The position numbers were made by a program, and so were the translations under genes. From Microcella sp. (GTDB lineage: Bacteria; Actinomycetota; Actinomycetes; Actinomycetales; Microbacteriaceae): a stretch of 33,822 nucleotides of DNA. How positions within the stretch are numbered: position 1 is the stretch's first letter; each line of letters starts with the position of its first letter. Location of the stretch: assembly GCF_030645145.1 (NCBI RefSeq), contig NZ_JAUSMI010000132.1:1-33822 (forward strand), given 5' to 3'. Of this stretch, positions 1 to 9,980 are shown in pieces. Under the pieces are notes generated by a model. It searched no databases. It was not told the origin of the DNA and was given only the letters and a program-made list of their open reading frames with translations.

Positions 1-128
1 CGCCGCGACCGCGCCGCCGGCCTCCGCCCGCGCCCGCGCGAGGCCGATCGCGACGGCGCGCGAGTGCGCCATGAGGCAGTCGTCGAGGTCGAAGAGCATG
101 ACGCGGATGCTCGACCGCAGCTCGCCCG

Positions 129-132
<4 letters not shown>
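1..132 (-). CDS. HAD-family hydrolase, N-terminal fragment (runs off left edge)
   Basis: Reverse complement from ATG at 132 reads MTGELRSSIRVMLFDLDDCLMAHSRAVAIGLARARAEAGGAVAA; FDLDD matches HAD motif I. Start overlaps the stop of the upstream GNAT gene (ATGA). Absent from the supplied ORF track. Confidence 0.7.
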
Positions 133-1750
<1,618 letters not shown>

Positions 1751-2596
1751 CTACAGCTCGTAGTCGACGACCACGGGCGCGTGGTCGCTCCAGCGCGTGT
1801 CCCACGTCGGCGCCCGGTCGATCGCGTAGCCGGTCACGGCGGCCGCGAGCGCGGGAGTGGCGACGTGGTAGTCGATGCGCCAGCCGGTGTCGGTGTCGAA
1901 CGCCTTCCCGCGCTGCGACCACCAGGTGTAGGGGCCGTCGACCTCGCCGGCCTGAGCGCGACCGACGTCGACCCAGCCGAGGCCCGTGCCGGTCGTGCCG
2001 TCGTTGCACTCGATCGCCTCGCCGGCGGCGCCGAAGAAGCGGTCGAAGTAGGCGCGCTCGCGCGGCAGGAATCCCGCGCTCTTGCGGTTTCCGCGCCAGT
2101 TCTTGATGTCGAGCTCACGGTGCCCGACGTTGAGGTCGCCGACGACGAGCGCGTACTCGCTGTGCGCGGCGAGCTGCGGAAGGCGCTCCTCCATCGCGTC
2201 GAGGAAGCGGAACTTCTCGACCTGCTTGGGGGTGTCGACCTCGCCCGAGTGCACGTAGCAGCTCACGACGGTGATCGGCACGTCGCCGACGTGCAGGTCG
2301 GCTTCGAGCCACCGGCCGGCCGAGTCGAAGTCCTCGTCGCCGAGCTCGACGCGGTGCGCGTGGATGGGCCAGCGGGTCGCGATCGCGACACCGGCGCGGC
2401 CCTTCGCGGTCGCGGCGTCGTGCAGGACCGTCCAGCCCTCGCCGAGCAGCCCCGTGACGTCCTCGGTGGATGCCCGTACCTCCTGCAGCGCGAGGATGTC
2501 GACGTCGCGCTGCGCGAGCCACTCGCCCATGCCCTTGCGGTACGCGGCACGGATGCCGTTGACGTTGACGGAGGCGATGCGCACGGGCTGGGGCAT
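1751..2596 (-). CDS. xth: exodeoxyribonuclease III
   Basis: From the internal ATG at 2596: MPQPVRIASVNVNGIRAAYRKGMGEWLAQRDVDILALQEVRA...WRIDYHVATPAL...WSDHAPVVVDYEL; AP endonuclease/ExoIII motifs (LQEVRA, GDLNV, DY, SDHAPV). Confidence 0.93.
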   Translation of the reverse strand: MPQPVRIASVNVNGIRAAYRKGMGEWLAQRDVDILALQEVRASTEDVTGLLGEGWTVLHDAATAKGRAGVAIATRWPIHAHRVELGDEDFDSAGRWLEADLHVGDVPITVVSCYVHSGEVDTPKQVEKFRFLDAMEERLPQLAAHSEYALVVGDLNVGHRELDIKNWRGNRKSAGFLPRERAYFDRFFGAAGEAIECNDGTTGTGLGWVDVGRAQAGEVDGPYTWWSQRGKAFDTDTGWRIDYHVATPALAAAVTGYAIDRAPTWDTRWSDHAPVVVDYEL

Positions 2597-2606
2597 GCCA
2601 TCCATC

Positions 2607-3656
2607 CTAGGTTCGACCCCCGACCCCCGAACCGGGCCGTCGCGCCCGGCGCCGCGTCCAGAACCCGCGCGGCTTCTCTTGCGCGCCCTCGACCGAGGCG
2701 ACGAGGGCGCGCGCGGCCTGGAGCCGCTGCGCGGCGACCGCCTCGTCGAGCACGAGTCCGGCATCCTGCACCCGGACCGCGATCCACGCCGCCGACAGCA
2801 GGATCACCTGGCAGACGAGATTGAAGAAGATCAGCAGCCCGATGATGACGGCGAACGATGCGAGCAGAGGGTTGGACGTCGCGCCCCCGAGCAGCGCGGT
2901 GCCGAGCACTTTGAGCGCACCGAGGCCGGCCGCCCCGAGGAGGGCGCCGCCGCGGAGCCGGGAGATCGGGATGCGCACGCCCGCGAGCACCCGGAACAGC
3001 GCGCCCAGCACGACGGCGTCGAGCAGGAACATGACCCCGAGCGACACGACGCGCGAGAGCACGGTCGCGACGATCGTCTCACGCGCGCCGAGCCAGCCGA
3101 CGACGAGGTCGGTGGCTTGCGTGCCGACGACGGACAGCACCGCCGAGAGCACGAGCAGCGCTCCGAATCCGGCCGCGAGCCCGAGGTCCTTCAGCCGCAT
3201 GAGCACGACGTTCCCCTCGGCCGGGGGCAGGTCGAACAGCACGCGCACGGCGTCGCGCGCCGAGGCCAGCCAGCCGAGCGCGGTCACGAGCAGGCCGACC
3301 AGGGCGATCGCGCCCGTCCAGCTGAAGGTGCCCGTGTCGAGGAGGTCCTCGGGGTCGATCGCGCCGTCGCCGAGCCCCGTATCGATGAGGCCGGGCACGG
3401 CGTCGGCGAGCACCTGGATCACCGTCGTCCGTAGCCCCAGATCCTCCGAGATGATCGCCCCCGCGATCGCGAAACCGACCCAGATCGCGGCGAAGACCGA
3501 GAAGATCGCCGAGTACGCCAGGCCCGAGGCGAGGATCGGCCCGCGCTCGCGGCCGTAGTGCTGGACGACGCGGACGGGGCGCGACCGCATCACGCGGCCG
3601 ACGAGCGCGCGGATGCCCGTGGCGGGGCGTTCGGGGGCCGTGTCGGTTCGAGTCAC
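2607..3656 (-). CDS. YihY/BrkB family membrane protein
   Basis: From a GTG at 3656: VTRTDTAPERPATGIRALVGRVMRSRPVRVVQHYGRERGPILASGLAYSAIFSVFAAIW...; multi-helix hydrophobic profile typical of YihY/BrkB. Confidence 0.85.
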   Translation of the reverse strand: MTRTDTAPERPATGIRALVGRVMRSRPVRVVQHYGRERGPILASGLAYSAIFSVFAAIWVGFAIAGAIISEDLGLRTTVIQVLADAVPGLIDTGLGDGAIDPEDLLDTGTFSWTGAIALVGLLVTALGWLASARDAVRVLFDLPPAEGNVVLMRLKDLGLAAGFGALLVLSAVLSVVGTQATDLVVGWLGARETIVATVLSRVVSLGVMFLLDAVVLGALFRVLAGVRIPISRLRGGALLGAAGLGALKVLGTALLGGATSNPLLASFAVIIGLLIFFNLVCQVILLSAAWIAVRVQDAGLVLDEAVAAQRLQAARALVASVEGAQEKPRGFWTRRRARRPGSGVGGRT

Positions 3657-3864
3657 GGGCTCCAGGGTAGGCGCGCTCGTTCTCCGGATGCGGCGAGTCC
3701 TCCCCCGCCCGCGGGCGCGGAGAGAAACTTTCGCGGATCGCGTCATAGTCGAGCCCGAACCGAGTCCCTCCTCATGCCACCGCCTTACCCGGGTACGGAT
3801 GGGGGGTGGCGGCCCGCCGTCCGTGCGACGAGACTGGGGTTCAGTGCACGGACCGGGGGCGGAG

Positions 3865-5295
3865 ATGATGAAAGACGAGGCGTCGACCGGGCTTTCGGGT
3901 TGCTCGGATGCCGACCTCATCGCGGGGGCGCGTGCCGGGGGGCACGCGCCCCTCGCCGAGTTGTGGCGCCGTCATCATCGTGCCGGGGTCCTCGCCGCCC
4001 GGCGGTGCACCTCGTCGCTCGACCCGGAGGACCTCGTCTCGGAGGCCTTCGCGCGCATCATCCGCATGCTGCGTGCCGGGGGCGGGCCGAGCGATGCCTT
4101 CCGCCCCTACCTGTACGCGACGATCCGCAACATCGCTGCCCGCTGGGCCTCCACCGACCGCAGCGTCACCGTCGACGACTGGGCGGGGATAGAGGAGCCC
4201 GACCCTCGGGAGGATCCCGCGGTGCGCGCGCTCGAGCGCACGCTCACCGCGCGTGCCTTCCGTTCCCTGCCGGATCGATGGCAGACGGTGCTGTGGTACA
4301 CGGAGGTCGAGGGCCTCGACCCGCATGAGGCCGCTCCGCTGCTCGGGCTCAGCCCCAACGCCGTGGCCGCGCTCGCCTACCGCGCGCGGGACGCGCTGCG
4401 CACGGCCTGGTTGCAGGCGCACATCGCCGACCCGCGCACTCCCCCCGACTGCGCATGGTCGGTCGCTCGACTCGGCGAGCACGCCCGCGGCCACTTGCCG
4501 CCGACGCAGAGCCGCCGCATGGTCGAGCATCTCGCCGGCTGCGCGCGGTGCGCGATCCTCGCCGAAGAGCTCGACGACCTCGCGTCGCACGCCGCCCTCG
4601 TGCTCGTGCCGCTCCTGCTCGGGGCCACTGCCGCGGGCGCCGGGCTCGCGTCGTCGGGCACCCCGACCGCGATGCTCGCCACCGCGTCGGCATCGCCGAC
4701 GCCGATGCTTCCCGCACTACCGGTGCCGATGGCGGCGGGCGCGTCGCTCGCGGGCGCAGCCGTGTCCCACAGCGCAGCAGTGCTCTTGGCGCCCGCCGTG
4801 CTCGCGGTCGTTCTCGCGCTCGGGGTCCCGTCGTCGACCTCCGACCGGCCCGCGGCGGCCGAAGACGGCGGGAAAGCGACGACCACGGCAGACGTCTCGG
4901 TGAGCGGGGCCGACGGCCGTCGCACGGCCTCGGGCGACGCGGGGGCCGTCGACCGGCCGGTCGACGCCGAACCCGCACCGGATGCCGTCGGCGCGCTCGC
5001 CGAGGCGGGCTCCGCCGTCGACGAGGTCGCGACCGGAGTCTCCGAGGTGCTCGGCGACGCGGCGGGAGCCGTGGACGGAGTCGAGGGCGTGGTCGCCGGG
5101 CTCGTCGACCCCCTCGTCGGCGGCACAGTCGGCGGCACAGTCGACGGCACGGTCGGCGGAACGGTCGACGACACCGTCTCGACCATCGACGGTGCGACGG
5201 GCGACGCCCTCGATACCGGCGCGGGCCTGCTCGACGTCATCGACGAACCCCTGCCGAGCATCCCGTCGCCGACGATCGACGGCGCTCTCGGCTGA
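3865..5295 (+). CDS. sigma-70/ECF-type RNA polymerase sigma factor with fused C-terminal ZAS-like zinc finger, hydrophobic segments and repetitive tail
   Basis: Sigma region 2 (DLVSEAFARIIRMLRAGGG...FRPYLYATIRNIAARW) and region 4 (RSLPDRWQTVLWYTEVEGLDPHEAAPLLGLSPNAVAALAYRARDALR), followed by EHARGHLPPTQSRRMVEHLAGCARC (HxxxCxxC) and hydrophobic stretches. Start ATG at 3865 (in frame 3868 also possible). Confidence 0.85.
   Translation: MMKDEASTGLSGCSDADLIAGARAGGHAPLAELWRRHHRAGVLAARRCTSSLDPEDLVSEAFARIIRMLRAGGGPSDAFRPYLYATIRNIAARWASTDRSVTVDDWAGIEEPDPREDPAVRALERTLTARAFRSLPDRWQTVLWYTEVEGLDPHEAAPLLGLSPNAVAALAYRARDALRTAWLQAHIADPRTPPDCAWSVARLGEHARGHLPPTQSRRMVEHLAGCARCAILAEELDDLASHAALVLVPLLLGATAAGAGLASSGTPTAMLATASASPTPMLPALPVPMAAGASLAGAAVSHSAAVLLAPAVLAVVLALGVPSSTSDRPAAAEDGGKATTTADVSVSGADGRRTASGDAGAVDRPVDAEPAPDAVGALAEAGSAVDEVATGVSEVLGDAAGAVDGVEGVVAGLVDPLVGGTVGGTVDGTVGGTVDDTVSTIDGATGDALDTGAGLLDVIDEPLPSIPSPTIDGALG
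5116..5175 (+). repeat. Five tandem 12-nt units inside the sigma-factor CDS (protein repeat VGGT/VDGT)
   Basis: GTCGGCGGCACA GTCGGCGGCACA GTCGACGGCACG GTCGGCGGAACG GTCGACGACACC read directly; encodes VGGTVGGTVDGTVGGTVDDT. Confidence 0.85.
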
Positions 5296-5408
5296 CGCCG
5301 CCAGTGGGCTGCGGACTGCTACGCGATGCTCCGGGGTGCGGACCCCCCAAGCTCGACGGCCTCGGTCCTGCACCTACCGCCAACGCGCCGGACCATCCCG
5401 CCCAAGTT

Positions 5409-6188
5409 CTACTGGTCGGTGAGTTCCTTGGGCATTGAGTAGCCAAGGGCGTCGCTGACCCGAGTCCCGGCGTGGACAACGTGCTCAGCGACCTCGTGTA
5501 GCCGAGCCACCGGCATCTCGAACTCGAGAGCCGAGACGCTCACGCCGCCGATCCCCACGCCGGACGCGTCGAAGACTGGCGCACCAACGCAACGGAGATT
5601 TAGCTCGTTCTCGCCGTTGTCAATGGCCCACCCGCGCTGACGAGTTGATCGGAGGTCGTCCAGCAGCGCCGCGACGCTGGTGTGCGTGGACTCGGTGACC
5701 TGCCGCATCCCGGCGCGCTTCATAATTTCCGCCACGCGCGCATCCGGGAGCGTCGCCAGGAAGGACTTCCCGATCGACGTCGAATGCAACGGCACCATGC
5801 CGCCCACGCGAGAGCGCATGCGGTACGAACCGAGGCCGTCGAGCTTCGCCGCGTACATCACGCTGTCGCCCCTCACGAGCCCGAAGTGCACGGTCATCCC
5901 CGTCGCCCGCCGTAGCTCCTCCAGGTGCGGGCGAGCGACACGGCCGATCTCACCGTCCTCGCGCAGCAGTCCCGTGATGGCATGCAGCCGTCTACCGGGC
6001 ACGTAGCGCTTGTCCTCGTCCTGGAAGACCCAGCCGGTCGCGACGAGTTCGCTGAGAACCCGATGCGCCGTGCTGAAGGAGAGGTCCGTCGCTTTCGCGA
6101 GGTCCGAGAGCCGATCGGCCGCCAGGACGGCCTCCAGCATCGACAGCCCCTTGGCCAGCGCCGATCGCGGCGTGCTCGCCTCCGTCAT
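5409..6188 (-). CDS. IclR family transcriptional regulator (candidate KdgR-type regulator of the uronate island)
   Basis: SALAKGLSMLEAVLAADRLSDLAKATDLSFSTAHRVLSELVATGWVFQDEDKRYVPGRRLHAI (winged HTH) plus GMVPLHSTSIGKSFLATL and GWAIDNGENELNLRCVGAPVFD (IclR effector domain). Confidence 0.93.
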   Translation of the reverse strand: MTEASTPRSALAKGLSMLEAVLAADRLSDLAKATDLSFSTAHRVLSELVATGWVFQDEDKRYVPGRRLHAITGLLREDGEIGRVARPHLEELRRATGMTVHFGLVRGDSVMYAAKLDGLGSYRMRSRVGGMVPLHSTSIGKSFLATLPDARVAEIMKRAGMRQVTESTHTSVAALLDDLRSTRQRGWAIDNGENELNLRCVGAPVFDASGVGIGGVSVSALEFEMPVARLHEVAEHVVHAGTRVSDALGYSMPKELTDQ

Positions 6189-6204
6189 CTGCCTACCTCG
6201 CGAC

Positions 6205-7041
6205 TCAGCGGATATCGGTCACCCGGACATGGTCCATGTCATCGTACGCGGCATTCTCTCCCGCGGTAGCCCAGACGAAGCTGTATGGTCCGGTTCCCGC
6301 GCCGAAGTGCACGGACCAGCTCGGGGATACGACAAGCTGCCGATCTCCGAGCACGACATGGCGCGTTTCGTCCGGGCGACCCATCACGTGGAATACGCGG
6401 TCCTCCTGCGCGAGGTCGAAGTAGAGGTAGCACTCGGTGCGACGATCGTGGGTATGCGGGGGCATCGTGTTCCAGGTGCTTCCCGCGTGAACTGTTGTGA
6501 AGCCGAAGGCGATGTTGGCACTCGGCGTGCGCCCCTCGATGATGCACTGGTGGAGGGTGCGATGGTTGGATGCCTTGGGCGACCCGATCTCGACGATGTT
6601 CATGTCGTCCTGCGTGATGAGCGTGTGCGGAAACGCCTTGTGTGCGACGGCGGTGAACACGTAGAAGGCCGCCGGGTCGGCGGGGTCGTCGGAACGGAAC
6701 GAGACCCCGTCCGCCCCGCGACCGAGGTACACCGCCTCGCCGTGCACGACCGGAAACTCGGTCCCGTCCGCGACGACGACCCCCGACGCGCCGACGTTCA
6801 GAATGCCGGCCTCTCTCCGCTGCAAGACGTGCTTCGCTCGGACCTCGTCCGGGTTCGGCAAAGCGATCGCCTCCGCGATCGGAACGATCCCGAAGGCGAG
6901 GATGCGGTCATGATGGAGGTACACGCCCCGCGCCCCACCCAGCGCGAAGAGATCGTCCACGACGAACGCGGCGCGTAGTTGTGCGGTGTCCATCGCGGCC
7001 ACTGCGGTGGGGCTGTGGGCGTATCGGGTGTCGACCGTCAT
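6205..7041 (-). CDS. kduI: 5-dehydro-4-deoxy-D-glucuronate isomerase (copy 1)
   Basis: WNTMPPHTHDRRTECYLYFDL...VFHVMGRPDETRHVVLGDRQLVVSPSWSVHFGAGTGPYSFVWATAGEN; KduI signature with metal-binding HxH...E and later His. Start placed at the internal Met (MTVDTRYAHSP). Confidence 0.93.
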   Translation of the reverse strand: MTVDTRYAHSPTAVAAMDTAQLRAAFVVDDLFALGGARGVYLHHDRILAFGIVPIAEAIALPNPDEVRAKHVLQRREAGILNVGASGVVVADGTEFPVVHGEAVYLGRGADGVSFRSDDPADPAAFYVFTAVAHKAFPHTLITQDDMNIVEIGSPKASNHRTLHQCIIEGRTPSANIAFGFTTVHAGSTWNTMPPHTHDRRTECYLYFDLAQEDRVFHVMGRPDETRHVVLGDRQLVVSPSWSVHFGAGTGPYSFVWATAGENAAYDDMDHVRVTDIR

Positions 7042-7100
7042 CGATTCACTCTCTGCTAGGTGATGCGTTGCGTCTTTCATCGGATCTGGCATCCGCCGTG

Positions 7101-8078
7101 TCAGCGTGTGACAGGGTCAGCGGCAGCGTCGCGGAAGCGCTCGATATCAGCACGGCGCGGACTCCCCTCCCAGTCGCCATAGCTCATGCACAAGAGTGCC
7201 CCGCAGGCATTCGCTCGTTGAAGTCGCTCTGAGACGGACAGTCCGTCGAGCATTGCGCTCAGGTAGCCGGCGACGAAGGCATCCCCCGCGCCGACGGTGT
7301 CGACGGCCTCGACAATGAATCCCGGCGCCTCGATCACAGAATCGTCGATGAAGACCGTTGCACCTTCGGCGCCGCGCTTGAGGATCACTTCACGGCGTCC
7401 TTCCCGCGCGATCGCCCGCGCGGCTTCCGACGCGTTGAGACCGGGTCGGACGAGCTGCATTTCGTCCGCGCCGCCGAACACGAAATCAGCACGGTCGGCA
7501 AGCCATCGAAGAATCGAACCTGCTACGTCGGTATCGGCGAGTGCCGAGCGGTAATTGATGTCGAAGCTGATACGTACGCCGGCGGCACGCGCGCGGTCGA
7601 CCGCCTCCGACACGCAGGCGCGTGCAGATTCCGACACCAAAGCGGTGATCCCTGACACGTGCAGCACCTCGGCGTCTTCGATCCACCCGGACGGGATGTC
7701 GGCCGGGGACAGCCTGGAGCCCGCTGAGCCGGAGCGATAGTAGAGGACGCTCGTCGAGGCACTGGTCGAACGTTCCTTCACCATTAATCCGGTCGGAGCA
7801 GCGGAATCGACGACGCAACGGACGTCGAGAGCCTCGGCTCGCAATTCACGAGCGACGCGCTCGCCGAGAGCGTCGTCGCCTACACACCCGAGCCATCCGG
7901 CGTCGATACCGAGGCGTTGCAGACCGATGGCGACGTTGCTTTCGGCGCCGCCGATACCTAGGGCGAGCTCGGTGACATGGCGCAAGGAGCCGATCTCTCG
8001 GGTGCGGACGAGCGCCATGGTTTCTCCGAGCGTGACGACCCGATTGCTCGGTCTTTCGGAGCCGAGTGACGCTCTCAC
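7101..8078 (-). CDS. kdgK: PfkB-family sugar kinase, probable 2-dehydro-3-deoxygluconate kinase
   Basis: VVTLGETMALVRT...GGAESNVAIGLQRLGIDAGWLGCVGDDALGERV and VDTVGAGDAFVAGYLSAML (PfkB signature 2); KDG specificity inferred from neighbours. Confidence 0.88.
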   Translation of the reverse strand: MRASLGSERPSNRVVTLGETMALVRTREIGSLRHVTELALGIGGAESNVAIGLQRLGIDAGWLGCVGDDALGERVARELRAEALDVRCVVDSAAPTGLMVKERSTSASTSVLYYRSGSAGSRLSPADIPSGWIEDAEVLHVSGITALVSESARACVSEAVDRARAAGVRISFDINYRSALADTDVAGSILRWLADRADFVFGGADEMQLVRPGLNASEAARAIAREGRREVILKRGAEGATVFIDDSVIEAPGFIVEAVDTVGAGDAFVAGYLSAMLDGLSVSERLQRANACGALLCMSYGDWEGSPRRADIERFRDAAADPVTR

Positions 8079-8719
8079 CGCGCGCCCCCGTTTGCGCAGA
8101 GCGCGACGAACGCTGCTGCTCGTTCACGCAGCGCGCGAAGGTTCCCACCGCGCATCGCATCGCCTAGAAGCGGACCGCCAACGCTGACCGCTGCAGCTCC
8201 GGCCGCCAGCCAGTCGGCCGCCATGTCGTGATTCACGCCACCGGAAGGGATGACGTCGATTCCAGGAAACGGTCCACGGAGATCATTGACGTAATTCGCG
8301 CTCACCTGGCCCGCAGGGAAGACCTTGACCGCCGACGCTCCGGCGCGCCACGAGGCGAAGAGTTCGGTCGGAGTGAACCCCCCGGGCACCACCGGGATGC
8401 CGGCCGCCACGGATAGGGCGACGACACGCGCATCCGTTATCGGCGTCACGATGTAGTGAGCGCCGGCGCCGATGGCGGCATTGAGTTCATCCTCGTCGGT
8501 GACTGTTCCGACGCCGATGTCGGCGGCATCGCCGAATCGCGCCACGATCTCCGGCAATCTCTTGATGGTTCCCGGCGTGGTCATGGTCAACTCGACGCTG
8601 CGGATCCCAGCGTCGACGAGAGCGTCGAGCACGCGCGAGTAGTCTCCACTGTCACTGGCACGCAGCACCACGATCAGCCGGGTGGCCGCCGTGCGCGGCG
8701 GAATGGGCAGCCGATTCAC
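8075..8719 (-). CDS. eda: bifunctional 4-hydroxy-2-oxoglutarate / KDPG aldolase
   Basis: From a GTG at 8719: VNRLPIPPRTAATRLIVVLRA...GIRSVELTMTTPG...IGVGTVTDEDELNAAIGAGAHYIVTPITD...VKVFPAGQVSANYVNDLRGPFPGIDVIPSGGV; Eda Schiff-base lysine region (VKVFPA). Confidence 0.9.
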   Translation of the reverse strand: MNRLPIPPRTAATRLIVVLRASDSGDYSRVLDALVDAGIRSVELTMTTPGTIKRLPEIVARFGDAADIGVGTVTDEDELNAAIGAGAHYIVTPITDARVVALSVAAGIPVVPGGFTPTELFASWRAGASAVKVFPAGQVSANYVNDLRGPFPGIDVIPSGGVNHDMAADWLAAGAAAVSVGGPLLGDAMRGGNLRALRERAAAFVALCANGGAR

Positions 8720-8733
8720 CGTGTCACCATTGA

Positions 8734-8838
8734 TCAACGGTGCGATCCTGGAGCGGAGGCATGAGCATTCATGACCGAGCGGGATCGGCCGTCGAGGGCG
8801 ACCGTGAGGCGGAAGGCGGCTGGCGCCTGAGCAATCAT
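8734..8838 (-). CDS. Possible 34-aa small ORF upstream of eda (unverified)
   Basis: GTGAAAGGAAGCACAGCC-ATG reads MIAQAPAAFRLTVALDGRSRSVMNAHASAPGSHR*; good Shine-Dalgarno-like AAAGGAAG in the otherwise unassigned gap between the GH105 stop and the eda start. No homology evidence. Confidence 0.3.
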   Translation of the reverse strand: MIAQAPAAFRLTVALDGRSRSVMNAHASAPGSHR

Positions 8839-8900
8839 GGCTGTGCTTCCTTTCACTTAGTTCGATCGTTGGTGCGTCTTCACGCGGGTCGTGACGGGGG

Positions 8901-9980
8901 TCAACCCGGGTGGGTCTCGCGCCACGCGGCGAGCGCCTCCATGGCGAGTCCCTGGCCCCACGGCTGCGGGCGGTCATCGCGGATCACGGAGTAGCCGAAC
9001 GGGATCAACTGCAGAATAGTTCCGGCGCTGACGCGAGTCAGAAGCCCGGACTCGACGTACGCCATCGCTCCGAGGACAGCACGCTCTCCCGCGTGGAAGA
9101 GTTCGGCGTGCATGTCGACGCCGAGGCGTTCCGGGCCCAGGATGCGCGAGGTCCTCAGTAGCGCCGCGCCCAGCCCCGCGGCTGCGGAGGTTTCGATGAT
9201 CCCGCGCACTTCAGGCGCCGAATCCACGAGGACATCCCACACGCCGTGCTCCGGTTGGCGCTCCGCGATCGCCTGCAGAAGGGCGACGAGCCTCTCCTCC
9301 ACCCGGGCGTCTCCCGTGGCGGCGAGGATGTCCGCGCCCGCCAGAGCGAACCAGGCATTCGCGCGACCCCAGTGGCAGTCGATCCGCGTGCCGGCATGGG
9401 TGCCGTGCACCAACAGATGGCTCTGCGGGTGCTGGAGCAGGTCTGCATGGGCCAGCCACTGAGACAGCGCTTCATCGACGAGTTCGGGACGGTCGAGCGC
9501 GGAGCCCGCACGAAGGAGGACCTGACCGGCCATATACACGGTGTCGGCCCATACGCCTCCGGGCCAGTGCTCGAGTGCACCGTTTGGTGCACGAGTCGCC
9601 TCCGGTGCCGACTGGTACCAGCGGAGGCAGGCATCGAGGAGCCGCCGCTGCTGCGGACTGGGGTTCCTGCGATGCATCTCGGCGAGCGCCGCCGCGGGGG
9701 CGAGATTGTTGACGTGCTCGAGAACCGGGGGCGTTCGGACGTAGGGCTCGTAAAATGCCGTCACCCACGCGGGGGCAGGTTCCCCCCGGGCGTCGGCGAG
9801 CCGCAGGGACGCGAGGAGGCAGACCCCCTCTCCCCAGAACCATCGCGTCATGCCCTGCGTAGCGGTAGCCGCCTGCAAGGCCTCCTCAAGCGGCCGCTGG
9901 CGCTCGGCGAATGCGCCGCTCGACAACGGAGGACGGGCAGGCGTCGCCAGCTCCGACGACGACAGATCTTCACCGGCCAT
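8901..9980 (-). CDS. Glycoside hydrolase family 105/88-type unsaturated uronyl hydrolase
   Basis: GMTRWFWGEGVCLLASLRLAD...VWADTVYMAGQVLLRAG...HAGTRIDCHWGRANAWFALAGADIL; resembles YteR/RhiN (conserved Asp in WADTVYM, WGRANAW motif). No signal peptide apparent. Confidence 0.82.
   Translation of the reverse strand: MAGEDLSSSELATPARPPLSSGAFAERQRPLEEALQAATATQGMTRWFWGEGVCLLASLRLADARGEPAPAWVTAFYEPYVRTPPVLEHVNNLAPAAALAEMHRRNPSPQQRRLLDACLRWYQSAPEATRAPNGALEHWPGGVWADTVYMAGQVLLRAGSALDRPELVDEALSQWLAHADLLQHPQSHLLVHGTHAGTRIDCHWGRANAWFALAGADILAATGDARVEERLVALLQAIAERQPEHGVWDVLVDSAPEVRGIIETSAAAGLGAALLRTSRILGPERLGVDMHAELFHAGERAVLGAMAYVESGLLTRVSAGTILQLIPFGYSVIRDDRPQPWGQGLAMEALAAWRETHPG

Noticed and set aside
3724-3744. 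ECF-like promoter pair GAAAC...CGTC upstream of the sigma factor (autoregulation)
   Set aside because: The gap between elements is only 12 nt, shorter than the usual ECF spacer of about 16-17 nt; not convincing without TSS data.
3786-3795. 10-bp palindrome TACCCGGGTA upstream of the sigma factor
   Set aside because: Short, GC-rich palindromes are expected by chance here; no second copy or context to support function.
3657-3920. N-terminal extension of the YihY ORF into the sigma factor upstream region
   Set aside because: Low-complexity Arg/Pro-rich sequence overlapping the sigma-factor start; GTG at 3656 fits a compact divergent arrangement better.
5116-5178. Tandem repeats considered as a CRISPR array
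   Set aside because: Units are contiguous 12-mers without spacers, in-frame within a CDS; no cas genes in the window.
5333-5346. Hairpin GGGGT-GCGG-ACCCC between the sigma factor and iclR as a terminator
   Set aside because: Only a 5-bp stem with no T run on either strand; too weak to call in such GC-rich sequence.
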